From Mucilaginibacter galii (GTDB lineage Bacteria; Bacteroidota; Bacteroidia; Sphingobacteriales; Sphingobacteriaceae), in contig NZ_BMDO01000001.1 of the NCBI RefSeq assembly GCF_014635825.1, positions 248,001 to 312,000 on the forward strand: a stretch of DNA of 64,000 bases. The letters are read 5' to 3'. The notes beneath the pieces are model-generated. The model saw only the letters and a list, made by a program, of their open reading frames with translations, searched no databases and was not told the origin of the DNA. Below, in pieces: positions 45,476 through 55,021 of the stretch. The translations under genes and the position numbers were made by a program. Position 1 is the stretch's first letter; every line of letters begins with the position of its first letter.

Positions 45476-46807
45476 ATGGATTTGTCGGTTTATATTACGG
45501 AGTTGCTTAACGAGCATGGTAACATAAGCATCCCCAAAATTGGGGTGTTTAAACAGGTTCGTAAAAGAGGCTATTATAATGCCGATGAGGGTAAACTATA
45601 CCCACCGTATTTCCAAACAGAGTTTAAACAGCAGGCGGTTGAAGATGATTCGCTTTTGCAGTACTTAACATCCCGGAGCAAAGTATCGGCCAGTTCGGCC
45701 AAATACTTTATGGATAAATACCTGCAAAATATTTTGCAGCAGGCCGAAATTGGCGAGGTAATGCTGGGCAAATTAGGCTGGCTTTCTAAAGAAGAGGAAA
45801 CGTTAAGCTTTCGTCCGGCTATAACCGGAGATACCCCCTCAGCCGCCTTTGGCTTTGTACCGGTGAGCATAAAATCCGAACTTATACCACCTGTACAGGA
45901 ACTAATAATTACTGAAGAAGAACCTACAGCACTACCTGCAACTGCACAGCCCTTGGCAGAATCTGCTGATCCTGTTCAAGCACCAGAAGAGCAGCCCGTT
46001 ACTAACGAGCCGGTTAACCTACCTGTATTATCTGTTGAAAAAGACGAACCGGTACAAAAACCATCACACGAACCAGTACCACTTACAGCAAGTTCTCCTT
46101 TATTAAGGCAACATCAAAAGCCAGAAGCTTTACCTACGCCAACAACCGTTGCTGCAAGCGCACCAGTATTAGCGCCGCAACAAATAGAGGTACCGCCAAC
46201 CGAACCTGTAGCAGATGAACCGGCTAAACCTTTTTACCAAAAGCCCTGGTTCTATGGAGTTTTGGCAGCCGCAGCTGCTATTGCAATTTTCTTGTATTTT
46301 AATCAGCGTACTGCAAAGCCGGAGAAACCGGCCACTGTTGCAAAGGTGACAACACCGGCGCCAAGCATAGATTCACAAGTAGTTAAAGCACCACCTACTA
46401 CTAAGCCAATAATCAGAGACACTACAGCTAAGCCCAAGGCTAAAGCCGAATCGGTAATTACCGCGGGCAATAAGCCAATGCCTGCCTCAACCGAGTTTGC
46501 TCCTGAGGTAGAAACTCCTGCGGCTACATCGCCGGTGCTGGTTAATAGCAATAATTATAAATTTATGCTCATGAGCGGTGCCTTTAGTAGCGAAGAGGCC
46601 GCCAAACAAGTGGTAACACGTTATAAAGCTATAGGTGTACCTGCTGCTATTTTAAAAAATGTAAGCCTAAGTAAATACGTAAAAGTTACCTTAGGCTTTT
46701 TCAAAACCTACGCCGAAGGCCAGGCCGCAAAAGTAAGACTCGTGAAACTGAAACACCTCAGAAGCAGCGATCTGTATGTTGAAACTTTAAGAACTAATAA
46801 GAAATGA
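45476..46807 (+). CDS. HU-CCDC81 and SPOR domain membrane protein
   Basis: This 443-residue protein has an N-terminal cytoplasmic HU-CCDC81-type pair (about 1-125; LLNEHGNISIPKIGVFKQVR and VMLGKLGWLSKEEETLSFRP). A proline/glutamate/alanine-rich linker (about 135-250) leads to one membrane helix (258-276) and another P/A/K-rich linker. A C-terminal SPOR domain (about 365-440, YKFMLMSGAFSSEEAAKQVV) follows. SPOR domains bind glycan strands lacking stem peptides, at division sites. Topology is therefore HU-like part inside, SPOR outside. Its stop overlaps the exbB ATG (ATGA), so it is translationally coupled to the Ton motor. Confidence 0.92.
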   Translation: MDLSVYITELLNEHGNISIPKIGVFKQVRKRGYYNADEGKLYPPYFQTEFKQQAVEDDSLLQYLTSRSKVSASSAKYFMDKYLQNILQQAEIGEVMLGKLGWLSKEEETLSFRPAITGDTPSAAFGFVPVSIKSELIPPVQELIITEEEPTALPATAQPLAESADPVQAPEEQPVTNEPVNLPVLSVEKDEPVQKPSHEPVPLTASSPLLRQHQKPEALPTPTTVAASAPVLAPQQIEVPPTEPVADEPAKPFYQKPWFYGVLAAAAAIAIFLYFNQRTAKPEKPATVAKVTTPAPSIDSQVVKAPPTTKPIIRDTTAKPKAKAESVITAGNKPMPASTEFAPEVETPAATSPVLVNSNNYKFMLMSGAFSSEEAAKQVVTRYKAIGVPAAILKNVSLSKYVKVTLGFFKTYAEGQAAKVRLVKLKHLRSSDLYVETLRTNKK

Positions 46808-47520
46808 TGTTATTAATGCTGTTACAAGACACAGCGCTGAAGGTTGCTGATACTGTAAACCAAGCCATGCAGCCGGTTACCACACCTGCCGCTCCCGTTG
46901 ATGACCTGCGCTTTGGCGACCTGTTAATTAAAGGTGGTTGGGTAATGATACCTATTGCCATACTCGCTATTTTAGGATTAGTGATCTTTTTCGAACGCTT
47001 TTTCACTATCCGCAAAGCAGCCAAAGATGAATCTAATTTAATGAGCCAGATTCGCAGCAGTATTACCGCCGGCAAACTGGATTCGGCTATTGCGGTTGCC
47101 CGTAACAGTAACAGTCCGCTGGGCCGTATGCTGCAAAAAGGCTTACTGCGCATTGGCCGTCCTATTAAAGATATTGAAGGCGCTATTGAGAATATTGGTA
47201 AGATCGAAGTATCTAAACTTGAAAAGAATATCGGCATCCTGGGTATCGTAGCAGGTATTGCTCCCATGTTTGGTTTCTTAGGTACCATTGCCGGGGTAAT
47301 CAAAATTTTTTACGATATCTCTAAGACGGATAACATCAGTATGGGCGTTATATCAGGAGGTTTATATGTAAAAATGGTAACCTCGGCCGCCGGTTTATTT
47401 GTGGGTATCGTAGCTTATGTCTGCTACCATGTTTTAAACATGATGGTAGATAAGGTGATCCTGAAACTGGAAACCGATGCTATTGAGTTTATTGACCTGT
47501 TAGAAGAACCAAGCAAATAA
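46804..47520 (+). CDS. exbB: ExbB/TolQ/MotA-family proton channel subunit
   Basis: This 238-residue inner-membrane protein has three membrane helices: about 45-63 (GGWVMIPIAILAILGLVIFF), about 142-165 and 190-215. The conserved MotA/TolQ/ExbB block reads LGIVAGIAPMFGFLGTIAGVIKIF, and AAGLFVGIVAYVCYHVL is in the last helix. A cytoplasmic loop (about 75-140) lies between the first two helices. It forms the stator with ExbD and powers TonB. It overlaps the SPOR gene by 4 bp and the exbD start by 1 bp. Confidence 0.95.
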   Translation: MMLLMLLQDTALKVADTVNQAMQPVTTPAAPVDDLRFGDLLIKGGWVMIPIAILAILGLVIFFERFFTIRKAAKDESNLMSQIRSSITAGKLDSAIAVARNSNSPLGRMLQKGLLRIGRPIKDIEGAIENIGKIEVSKLEKNIGILGIVAGIAPMFGFLGTIAGVIKIFYDISKTDNISMGVISGGLYVKMVTSAAGLFVGIVAYVCYHVLNMMVDKVILKLETDAIEFIDLLEEPSK

Positions 47521-47918
47521 TGAACCTTAAAAAAAGAAATAGCCGTGCATCTGCAGAGGTACACACCTCGGCCATGAATGATATCATGTTCTTTTTGCTG
47601 CTGTTCTTTCTTATTGCGTCTACAGTAACTAATCCAAATGTGATCAAGCTGATGCTGCCTAAATCTTCATCAGGTCAGGCGGTATCAAAAAAAACCATAA
47701 CCGTATCGGTTACGCAAGATCTGCGTTATTATGTAGAAAAGAAAGAAGTACCTATTGATGCGCTGAAAGCCACGTTAGCAGGTTACAAGAACATAGCCAG
47801 CGAACTGACTATTGTACTGCACGTAGACCGTACGGTGGCTATACAGGATGTGGTACAGATCATGGATATTGCACAAAAACTGAACATTAAACTGGTGCTG
47901 GCCACCGAGCCTAAGTAA
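47520..47918 (+). CDS. exbD: ExbD/TolR-family stator subunit
   Basis: This 132-residue protein has a short cytoplasmic N-terminus, one membrane helix (about 20-37) carrying the conserved aspartate D21 in AMNDIMFFLLLFFL, and a periplasmic domain with VALQD-like IQDVVQIMDIAQKLNIKLVL. The aspartate is the proton-carrying residue in ExbD. Stop/start overlap with exbB is one base (TAATG), and tonB starts 6 bp downstream. Confidence 0.95.
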   Translation: MNLKKRNSRASAEVHTSAMNDIMFFLLLFFLIASTVTNPNVIKLMLPKSSSGQAVSKKTITVSVTQDLRYYVEKKEVPIDALKATLAGYKNIASELTIVLHVDRTVAIQDVVQIMDIAQKLNIKLVLATEPK

Positions 47919-47924
47919 TACGCT

Positions 47925-48743
47925 ATGGATTACCGTCAGGAAGATAATAATTACCCTAAAGCCTTTTTAGCAACCGGCATTATTATGGCGTTGCTTATTG
48001 GCTTGAGCTATTTTATTGTCTTTCATCAGCCCCCAAAAGAAGAGGATGGTACCGGTGGTATTTTAGTAAATTACGGTACGGTTGAAGAAGGCATGGGCGA
48101 TGATTACATGAGCACCGAAGAACCCTCGGTAGCCGAAAATGCTAATCAAACCAAGCCCGATAAAGTTACGCCTACCCCGCCAACCGAGCAGGTAACACCT
48201 ACGGACAATAGCAGCAAGCAGGTGGTTACGCAAAATACGGAAGATGCGCCTGAGATTAGCAACGACAAAAAGCCGTCGCAAACGGTTGCTACCCAGCAAA
48301 AGCCAACCAAAGAACCACCTAAAGAAGTTGTTAACCAAAACGCCTTATACAAAGGCAAAACTAACAATGGTACCGGCGAGGGCGATGGTACCGGAAACAA
48401 ACCCGGTAACCAGGGCAAGCCTACGGGCAGCACGCTAACCAATGACTACACCGGTACAGGATCTGGCACCGGCGGCAGTTTGCAAAACATGCCGCAGCGC
48501 AGCTTTGTTAGTCGCCCGAGTATGGATAACGACACCCGCCAAACGGGTAAGATAGTTGTTGACATTGTGGTTGATAAAGACGGAAACATTGTACGTGCAA
48601 CAGCCGGTGGACGCGGTACTACCATTTCCGATCAATCTTTGCTCGATAAATGTGAAGCCGCTGTTAAAAGAGCCAAATTAAACCAACTTGAAAGCGCCGA
48701 CCTGCAAAAGGGCACGGTGGTATTTGTGTTTAAGATACAGTAG
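47925..48743 (+). CDS. tonB: TonB-family energy transducer
   Basis: This 272-residue protein has one N-terminal membrane helix (about 13-32). A long proline/threonine/lysine/glutamine-rich periplasmic linker (about 75-150) and a glycine/threonine-rich stretch (about 145-190) follow. The C-terminal TonB domain (about 198-272) reads GKIVVDIVVDKDGNIVRATA and ends VVFVFKIQ. With ExbB and ExbD just upstream it completes a self-contained Ton system. It ends the operon proper; an inverted repeat then separates it from folC. Confidence 0.93.
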   Translation: MDYRQEDNNYPKAFLATGIIMALLIGLSYFIVFHQPPKEEDGTGGILVNYGTVEEGMGDDYMSTEEPSVAENANQTKPDKVTPTPPTEQVTPTDNSSKQVVTQNTEDAPEISNDKKPSQTVATQQKPTKEPPKEVVNQNALYKGKTNNGTGEGDGTGNKPGNQGKPTGSTLTNDYTGTGSGTGGSLQNMPQRSFVSRPSMDNDTRQTGKIVVDIVVDKDGNIVRATAGGRGTTISDQSLLDKCEAAVKRAKLNQLESADLQKGTVVFVFKIQ

Positions 48744-48818
48744 GTTCTGCAGACTGTCTGTTTTCATTAATTCCCCATTTTTACATTTTAAGTCAATAGC
48801 TTTGGCTTTCCATTATAC

Positions 48819-48905
48819 CGTCATTGCGAGGTACGAAGCAATCTCTACGTAGAACAATTGCGCTTTACCTGTCGTGTAGCGATTGCTTCGTACCTCGCAA
48901 TGACG
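48819..48905. repeat. Perfect 25-bp inverted repeat between tonB and folC
   Basis: Arms 48819-48843 and 48881-48905 are exact reverse complements, with GTCATTGCGAGG at the left end and a 37-nt interior. This GTCATTGCGAGG...GAAGCAATC type is a familiar dispersed repeat in many bacterial genomes, from recollection. It lies 75 bp after the tonB stop and could act as a transcript-stabilising or terminating hairpin. Confidence 0.9.
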
Positions 48906-48951
48906 CATTGAACAACCATGGACTATGGTCTATCAACCATCGACTTCAACA

Positions 48952-50250
48952 ATGAACTACCAGCAAACCCTCGACTATCTCTATACACAGCTACCCATGT
49001 TCACGCGTATAGGTGCATCAGCTTTTAAAAAGGATTTAACCAATACTATTGCCCTTTGCGAAGTGCTTGATAATCCTCAACATAAGTTTAAAAGCATTCA
49101 TGTAGGTGGCACAAATGGTAAAGGCTCTACCTCGCATATGCTGGCGGCGGTGCTGCAAACGGCGGGTTATAAAACGGGCTTGTATACCTCTCCTCACCTA
49201 AAAGATTTCAGGGAACGCATCCGCATTAACGGACAAATGATTAGTGAGCAGGAAGTAGTAAATTTTGTGGCTAACCACCAGGCCGACTTTGAAACCATTG
49301 AACCTTCTTTTTTTGAAATGACGGTAGCCATGGCCTTTGATGCTTTTGCACGCCACAAGGTAGACATTGCCATTATCGAGGTAGGCCTGGGTGGCCGCTT
49401 AGATTCTACCAATATCATCACACCGTTACTGTCCATCATCACCAATATTGGGTGGGACCACATGAATCTGTTAGGAAACACTCTGACAGAAATTGCGGGC
49501 GAAAAGGCAGGCATCATTAAACCTCATGTCCCGGTATTAATTGGTGAGTATCAACACGGGGTGGCACAGGTATTTTTGAATAAAGCCGAAAAGGAAAACG
49601 CAGCACTCATATTTGCCTCTCAAAAATGGAATATCAAAGCAGATGAACTTAACGCTGCTCAACTGTTGCCAATTACTGCTACCCTTTCTGATAATGCTAA
49701 TCCCCTCACCCCGCTCCATCTTCAACTCGATCTTACCGGAACTTACCAGCTTAAGAATGTAAAAACGGTGCTGTCTGCTGTCGAAGAATTACGATCGCAA
49801 GGTTTTGTTATTTCCGATGAACATATAGCTCAGGCATTAACAGAGGTTCAACTGCTTACCGGGTTGGCCGGTCGCTGGCAAACGTTGAGCACCCATCCGC
49901 TTACTATATGCGATACCGGGCATAACCCCGATGGTATAGCCGAGGTATTACAAAATATTGCAGCTGTTACCTACGAGCATTTGCACTTTGTGGTAGGCAT
50001 GGTCAACGATAAAGATATTACTAAAGTATTGAGCATGCTGCCTAAAGATGCTACCTACTATTTTTGCAAACCCGATATTCCGCGCGGATTAGAGGCCGAA
50101 GCTTTACAGCAACAAGCCGCTGCTTTAAATTTACACGGGCAAACTTATTCTTCAGTAAAAGCAGCCTTGCAGGCGGCTCAACAACATGCTGGTCTCAACG
50201 ACCTGGTTTTTGCCGGCGGCAGCACATTTGTAGTGGCCGAAATAGTTTAA
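48952..50250 (+). CDS. folC: Folylpolyglutamate/dihydrofolate synthase
   Basis: This 432-residue Mur-ligase-family enzyme adds glutamate to folates and condenses dihydropteroate with glutamate. I chose the ATG at 48952 (MNYQQTLDYLYTQLPMFTRI), the usual FolC start; an in-frame ATG at 48925 adds nine residues. The P-loop is VGGTNGKGSTSHMLAAVL (about 48-65). Then come YTSPHLKDFRERIRING, IIEVGLGGRLDSTN, TNIGWDHMNLLG and ICDTGHNPDGIAEVL in the C-terminal domain. It follows tonB at a distance of 208 bp with an inverted repeat between, so it may be separately transcribed. Confidence 0.95.
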   Translation: MNYQQTLDYLYTQLPMFTRIGASAFKKDLTNTIALCEVLDNPQHKFKSIHVGGTNGKGSTSHMLAAVLQTAGYKTGLYTSPHLKDFRERIRINGQMISEQEVVNFVANHQADFETIEPSFFEMTVAMAFDAFARHKVDIAIIEVGLGGRLDSTNIITPLLSIITNIGWDHMNLLGNTLTEIAGEKAGIIKPHVPVLIGEYQHGVAQVFLNKAEKENAALIFASQKWNIKADELNAAQLLPITATLSDNANPLTPLHLQLDLTGTYQLKNVKTVLSAVEELRSQGFVISDEHIAQALTEVQLLTGLAGRWQTLSTHPLTICDTGHNPDGIAEVLQNIAAVTYEHLHFVVGMVNDKDITKVLSMLPKDATYYFCKPDIPRGLEAEALQQQAAALNLHGQTYSSVKAALQAAQQHAGLNDLVFAGGSTFVVAEIV

Positions 50251-50351
50251 CATTTCATTTCCATGGTGTAGGTAAATTAATAAATTTACAAGGTCGATGA
50301 TCGTAGTGCTTAATCTATGTTCTTGACGCTGTATTCTTTACTCTAAAATTT

Positions 50352-51350
50352 ATGACCTACATCGCTTCGGCTAACCGTTACGAAAAAATGCCCTACCGCC
50401 GCTGTGGCAAAAGCGGTATTCAATTGCCTGCTTTATCGTTAGGACTATGGCATAATTTCGGCGGGGTTGATGTTTTTGAAAACTACCGTAAGATTTTACA
50501 TTTGGCTTTTGATAGCGGCATTACGCATTTTGATCTGGCTAACAACTACGGTCCGCCCTATGGTTCGGCCGAAGAGAACTTTGGTTATTTACTCGACAAA
50601 GATTTCCGCAGCTATCGCGATGAGCTCATTATATCCAGCAAGGCTGGTTACGATATGTGGCCCGGGCCTTACGGCAACTGGGGATCAAAAAAATACCTGG
50701 TATCGAGCCTTGATCAAAGCCTTAAGCGTATGAAGCTCGATTACGTAGATATCTTTTATCACCATCGCCCCGACCCTGAAACACCGCTTGAGGAAACTAT
50801 GGGAGCTTTGGACCATATCGTTCGCCAGGGAAAAGCATTGTACGTAGGTATATCCAATTATAAGGCCGAAGAAGCCAAACAGGCCATTGCCATACTTAAA
50901 CAACTGGGTACCCCTTGCCTTATCCATCAGCCTAAATACTCTATGTTCGAACGCTGGGTAGAGGGCGGTTTGCTGGATGTTTTAGAAGAAGAAGGTGTTG
51001 GCTGCATTCCTTTTTCGCCGTTGGCGCAGGGCGTGCTCACCAATAAATACTTGAACGGCGTACCTCAAGATTCAAGGGCGGCCAAACAAAGCGGACACTT
51101 GCAAACCAACCAAATTACACCCGAAAGAATTGAACAGATTAAGCAGCTTAACCAGTTAGCCTTGCAGCGCAACCAAACGCTGGCACAAATGGCACTGGCC
51201 TGGTTAATGAAAGATAAAAGGGTTACTACGGTACTCATAGGTGCAAGTAAGCCCGAGCAATTGGCTGATTCGCTCAAATGCCTGGACAATACCAACTTTA
51301 CCACCGAAGAACTCAACCACATAGAAACCATACTACAAAACAAACCCTGA
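50352..51350 (+). CDS. YghZ-type aldo/keto reductase
   Basis: This 332-residue TIM-barrel oxidoreductase uses NADPH. The catalytic tetrad is visible as D and Y in HFDLANNYGPPYGSAEENFG, K in IISSKAGYDMWPG and H in IFYHHRPDPETP. The strand near residue 215 (IPFSPLAQGVLTNKYL) and LIGASKPEQL near residue 300 form the NADP pocket. The layout matches E. coli YghZ (L-glyceraldehyde-3-phosphate/methylglyoxal reductase). Its stop shares one base with the next ATG, so the oxidoreductase pair is co-translated. Confidence 0.93.
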   Translation: MTYIASANRYEKMPYRRCGKSGIQLPALSLGLWHNFGGVDVFENYRKILHLAFDSGITHFDLANNYGPPYGSAEENFGYLLDKDFRSYRDELIISSKAGYDMWPGPYGNWGSKKYLVSSLDQSLKRMKLDYVDIFYHHRPDPETPLEETMGALDHIVRQGKALYVGISNYKAEEAKQAIAILKQLGTPCLIHQPKYSMFERWVEGGLLDVLEEEGVGCIPFSPLAQGVLTNKYLNGVPQDSRAAKQSGHLQTNQITPERIEQIKQLNQLALQRNQTLAQMALAWLMKDKRVTTVLIGASKPEQLADSLKCLDNTNFTTEELNHIETILQNKP

Positions 51351-52330
51351 TGGAAACCATAAACTGGGGCATTATTGGCTGCGGCGACGTAACCGAAAAA
51401 AAAAGCGGCCCGGCTTTTAATAAAGTACCCAGCAGCAAACTGGTAGCCGTAATGCGCCGCGATGCCGATAAGGCTGCCGATTATGCCGCCCGGCACCAGG
51501 TAAGTAAGTGGTATAGTGATGCTAATGAGCTGCTGAACGATGAGGAAGTTAATGCCATTTACGTGGCTACTCCCCCGTCATCACACCTCGATTACGCCAT
51601 AGCGGCTTTGCAGAAAGGCTACCCGGTCTATGTAGAAAAACCTGTTACCTTAAACGCTAAACAGGCCCAGCAACTGGCCGATGCTGTACAACATTATAAT
51701 GGCAGGTTAATAGTGGCTCACTATCGCCGCCGTTTACCCATATTTTTAAAGATTAAAGCATTGCTGGAGCAGTATGCGATAGGCGATGTACGCACGGTAC
51801 AGCTCCGGTTATGGCAAAGCCGCAAACCCGCGCTGGTAACTAAAGGATCGCCAAACTGGCGCACGCAGCCGGAGTTATCGGGTGGTGGCTACTTTCATGA
51901 CCTTGCTCCTCACCAGCTCGATTTAATGTTATACTTTTTTGGCGAACCTGTGCACTACCAGGGCTTCGGGTTAAACCAGGCACGGGCTAACGAGGCCGAC
52001 GACCATATATCAGGCTCTATTCTATTTAAAAGCAACGTAGTGGTAAACGGCTCCTGGTGTTTTAACGTGGCCGAAACTGAGAATATTGACCGCTGCGAAA
52101 TGATTGGCAGCGAAGGCAGCATCAGCTTTGCGGTGTTTGGCAACTCGGTAACTTTAAAAAATAAAGATGGCGAGCAAATACTTGACTTTGAACAACCCGA
52201 GAACATTCAGCTGCCGATGATTAACAGCATGGTTGGTTACTTAAACAACGAAGAACCCAACCCTTGTACTATTGAAGAGGCAGTTACGCTGATGAAGATC
52301 ATCGATGCATTTTCAACCAAAATAGCCTGA
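51350..52330 (+). CDS. Gfo/Idh/MocA-family NAD(P)-dependent oxidoreductase
   Basis: This 326-residue protein starts at the ATG overlapping the previous stop (TGATG); a longer frame inside the reductase gene is less likely. The N-terminal Rossmann domain has WGIIGCGDVTEKKSGPAF and the conserved VYVEKPVTLNA with the catalytic lysine of the EKP motif (about residue 96). The C-terminal alpha/beta domain has GGGYFHDLAPHQLDLMLYFFG, with the histidine typical of the family. It probably oxidises or reduces a sugar or inositol derivative. The reductase next door hints at a shared carbonyl/sugar pathway. Confidence 0.92.
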   Translation: METINWGIIGCGDVTEKKSGPAFNKVPSSKLVAVMRRDADKAADYAARHQVSKWYSDANELLNDEEVNAIYVATPPSSHLDYAIAALQKGYPVYVEKPVTLNAKQAQQLADAVQHYNGRLIVAHYRRRLPIFLKIKALLEQYAIGDVRTVQLRLWQSRKPALVTKGSPNWRTQPELSGGGYFHDLAPHQLDLMLYFFGEPVHYQGFGLNQARANEADDHISGSILFKSNVVVNGSWCFNVAETENIDRCEMIGSEGSISFAVFGNSVTLKNKDGEQILDFEQPENIQLPMINSMVGYLNNEEPNPCTIEEAVTLMKIIDAFSTKIA

Positions 52331-52340
52331 CATAATCACA

Positions 52341-54446
52341 ATGCCCGATATGCTGATAGCCTATCCACCAATGCCCCAAAACGCAGACAGGAGCGTTATT
52401 AAGCCATCAAAAAAGTTTAAAAAGCAGGTATGGGGTATGCTGGGTTCTATTGCACTTTTTTTTGTCACCTACCTGGTGCTATTTTTAGTTACCGTAGCTC
52501 TTGCCTGCGCTTTTTTCTTTTTAGCTTACTTCTTAGTAGTTGTACTGCATTTTAATACTTTAACTTTGGGTTTAGCAGTTGCCCTCATAGCATCGGGCGT
52601 GCTGCTGATCTATTTTCTCATTAAGTTTTTATTTGCAAAATCAATCCCGGCCGACAACTCCGACACCATTGAAATTACAGCCGCCAACCAGCCCGAATTG
52701 TTCACCTTTATTAGAAAAGTAACCCAAGAGGTTGGCGTTCCTTTTCCTAAACATGTGTATTTAACACATGAGGTGAACGCCGGTGTGTTTTTTGATTCCA
52801 GCTTTTGGAGCATGTTTTTGCCTATACCTAAAAACCTCAAGATCGGCCTGGGACTGGTTAATTCGCTTAACCAATCAGAATTTAAAGCCGTGCTGGCACA
52901 TGAGTTTGGCCACTTTTCGCAGCGCAGCATGAAGTTTGGCAGCTACGTTTATAACTTAAACAAGGTTATACACAATCTGCTGTACGATAATGCGGGCTAT
53001 GAGGCCACGCTGGGTTACTGGAGCAACGCTGCATCTATATTCCGGTTTACGGCGTTCATCAATATTCATGTAATTAAAGGCATACAATACATTTTAAGGC
53101 AGGTTTATGTGCTCATTAATAAAAGCCACATGAGCCTCTCGCGTGAGATGGAATTTCAGGCCGATGCCATAGCCGCTTATGTAACCGGCTCCAACCAGTC
53201 TATCAACTCATTAAGGCGAATTGAGGTTGGCCAAATTTGTTATGATGATTTATTAAATTACTGGAACGAAAAGATAGCAGCCAGGCAACGCGCCGAAAAT
53301 TTTTACACCCAGCACCGGGAAGTATTGCGCCGGTTTGCCCTTAACCACCGTTTACCAACTGATGCGGCCGGTTTGCCCGTTATAGACCGCCATATGGCAG
53401 TTTTAAATAACACCCAGGTATCCGTCAACAATCAATGGGCCTCGCATCCTACCAGTAATGAACGAGAGCATTATTTAACAAACATTGGTGTTGATACGCC
53501 TTCTGTTGAGCTTGCTGCCTGGGAAATATTTACTAATGCTGAAGCTTTGCAAAAGCAGATGACCAGCCAACTGTACACACAATTTAAAGAGAGCGATGAA
53601 TTTGAGATAATTGATACCGAACATTTTATCTCGCTGTATGAAACCGACCTGCGCTCAAATTCTTACGATCCTTATTTTAAAGAGTACTATGATAGCAGGG
53701 ATATTGCCATTACAGCGTTTGAACCCCAGGTAAAAGGCTTGCAAACAACACCTCATGACATAAACAAACTATTTAGCGATGACAACTGCAATTTGCCTAA
53801 ACAAATTAAGGGAATGCAGCAAGACATTAACCTGTTAACCTATGCCATAAGTAATAAAGACATTAAAACCTTCGATTATAAAGGTAAGAAGTACTATAAT
53901 GCCCGGGCGCAGGATATTATTGACCAGATTACCGCAGAAAAAAATGAAGCCGAAAAACAGCTTGTCGGGCTCGACCAAACTATTTACACCTCTTTCTACA
54001 ACTTGGCACAAGAGCAAAACCGGCAACTACTGGAAGAAAAGTACCAGGCACTGATAGCTCATCAAAAAACCACCACAGATGCCTATGTGCTTTATGAAAA
54101 ACTGGTGGAAGAAATAAATCCGGTATACAGTAATATGCAGTTTGAACAGATTAATGATACCTTGGCCAAAGTTTATCTTACCGAAAAAGAACTCAAAAAC
54201 CGTTTGCAGGAAATAACAGCCGATGATGATTACAAGGCCAGCATTACACCCGAACAAAAAGAAATACTGGATCAGTATATGCCCAATGACCTAAAATACT
54301 TCGACGGGCAACACTATGATAACGAGAACCTCGTTCTATTTAATAAAGCAACTGTGGCATATGTGAACATTACCGTTCAGCGGTTTTATGAATTAAAAAA
54401 CAGCCTGCTTAACTTTAAGCTCAAACTTTTGAAGCAGGCAGCATAA
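52341..54446 (+). CDS. M48-family membrane zinc metalloprotease
   Basis: This 701-residue protein has two membrane helices near the N-terminus (about 35-70 and 75-97). An M48 peptidase domain (about 105-360) follows, with the zinc motif H187-E-F-G-H191 in AVLAHEFGHFSQRSM and the third ligand E271 in SREMEFQADAIAAY. A long extension (about 400-701) is charged and helical. The M48 family includes HtpX- and Ste24-type proteases; the extension and fused transmembrane start are seen in Bacteroidota homologues of unknown role. It is 10 bp after the oxidoreductase gene. Confidence 0.92.
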   Translation: MPDMLIAYPPMPQNADRSVIKPSKKFKKQVWGMLGSIALFFVTYLVLFLVTVALACAFFFLAYFLVVVLHFNTLTLGLAVALIASGVLLIYFLIKFLFAKSIPADNSDTIEITAANQPELFTFIRKVTQEVGVPFPKHVYLTHEVNAGVFFDSSFWSMFLPIPKNLKIGLGLVNSLNQSEFKAVLAHEFGHFSQRSMKFGSYVYNLNKVIHNLLYDNAGYEATLGYWSNAASIFRFTAFINIHVIKGIQYILRQVYVLINKSHMSLSREMEFQADAIAAYVTGSNQSINSLRRIEVGQICYDDLLNYWNEKIAARQRAENFYTQHREVLRRFALNHRLPTDAAGLPVIDRHMAVLNNTQVSVNNQWASHPTSNEREHYLTNIGVDTPSVELAAWEIFTNAEALQKQMTSQLYTQFKESDEFEIIDTEHFISLYETDLRSNSYDPYFKEYYDSRDIAITAFEPQVKGLQTTPHDINKLFSDDNCNLPKQIKGMQQDINLLTYAISNKDIKTFDYKGKKYYNARAQDIIDQITAEKNEAEKQLVGLDQTIYTSFYNLAQEQNRQLLEEKYQALIAHQKTTTDAYVLYEKLVEEINPVYSNMQFEQINDTLAKVYLTEKELKNRLQEITADDDYKASITPEQKEILDQYMPNDLKYFDGQHYDNENLVLFNKATVAYVNITVQRFYELKNSLLNFKLKLLKQAA

Positions 54447-54484
54447 ATCAAATTCAATTTAACACTAACATATCAAGAAAAACA

Positions 54485-55003
54485 ATGAAGAAACTATTGA
54501 AATTAAGCCTTATTGCAGGTTTTATGATCACCGCGTTTTCGGCCTCGGCACAAACCCCTAAAAAGGCACCGTTGAGTCCGCCCGATACGGTGAGGACAAC
54601 CACTAAAAAAGGAGTTGCTATTGAAGTGGCCTACAGCCAGCCTTCGGTTAAAGGTCGTACCATTGGTACCGATATTGCCCCTTATGGCAAATGGTGGCGC
54701 ACCGGAGCTAACAATGTAACCACCATTACTTTCAGTAAAGATGTAAAAGTTGAAGGTAAGGCTTTGGCTGCCGGTAAGTATGCACTGTACACCATTCCCG
54801 GTGAAAAAGAATGGGTTTTGATGTTTAACAAAGATATTACCTCATGGGGTACTAAATATGTAGAGGCTGATGACGTTTTGCGAGTAACCGTTAAAACCGA
54901 TAAAGCGCCTGCATTTGTAGAGCAAATGAAATTTATGGTTGACCCGGCCGGCAAAGTAAGCTTTGCCTGGGGCGACAAACTGGTTGCCTTCACCGTAAGG
55001 TAG
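54485..55003 (+). CDS. DUF2911 secreted protein
   Basis: This 172-residue protein has a signal peptide ending SASAQ and a single DUF2911 domain. The conserved parts are LSPPDTVRTTTKKGVAIEVA, YSQPSVKGRTIGTDI, YGKWWRTGANNVTTITFSKD and AAGKYALYTIPGEKEWVLMF. The family is small, beta-rich and of unknown function, common in Bacteroidota, often in the periplasm. A strong terminator follows. Confidence 0.93.
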   Translation: MKKLLKLSLIAGFMITAFSASAQTPKKAPLSPPDTVRTTTKKGVAIEVAYSQPSVKGRTIGTDIAPYGKWWRTGANNVTTITFSKDVKVEGKALAAGKYALYTIPGEKEWVLMFNKDITSWGTKYVEADDVLRVTVKTDKAPAFVEQMKFMVDPAGKVSFAWGDKLVAFTVR

Positions 55004-55021
55004 GTAACCCCAAACAAACAT

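Noticed and set aside
46794..47303. A 169-codon minus-strand open frame opposite exbB
   Set aside because: It is fully antisense to a confidently identified gene, has low-complexity isoleucine/serine/proline-rich composition and no family motif.
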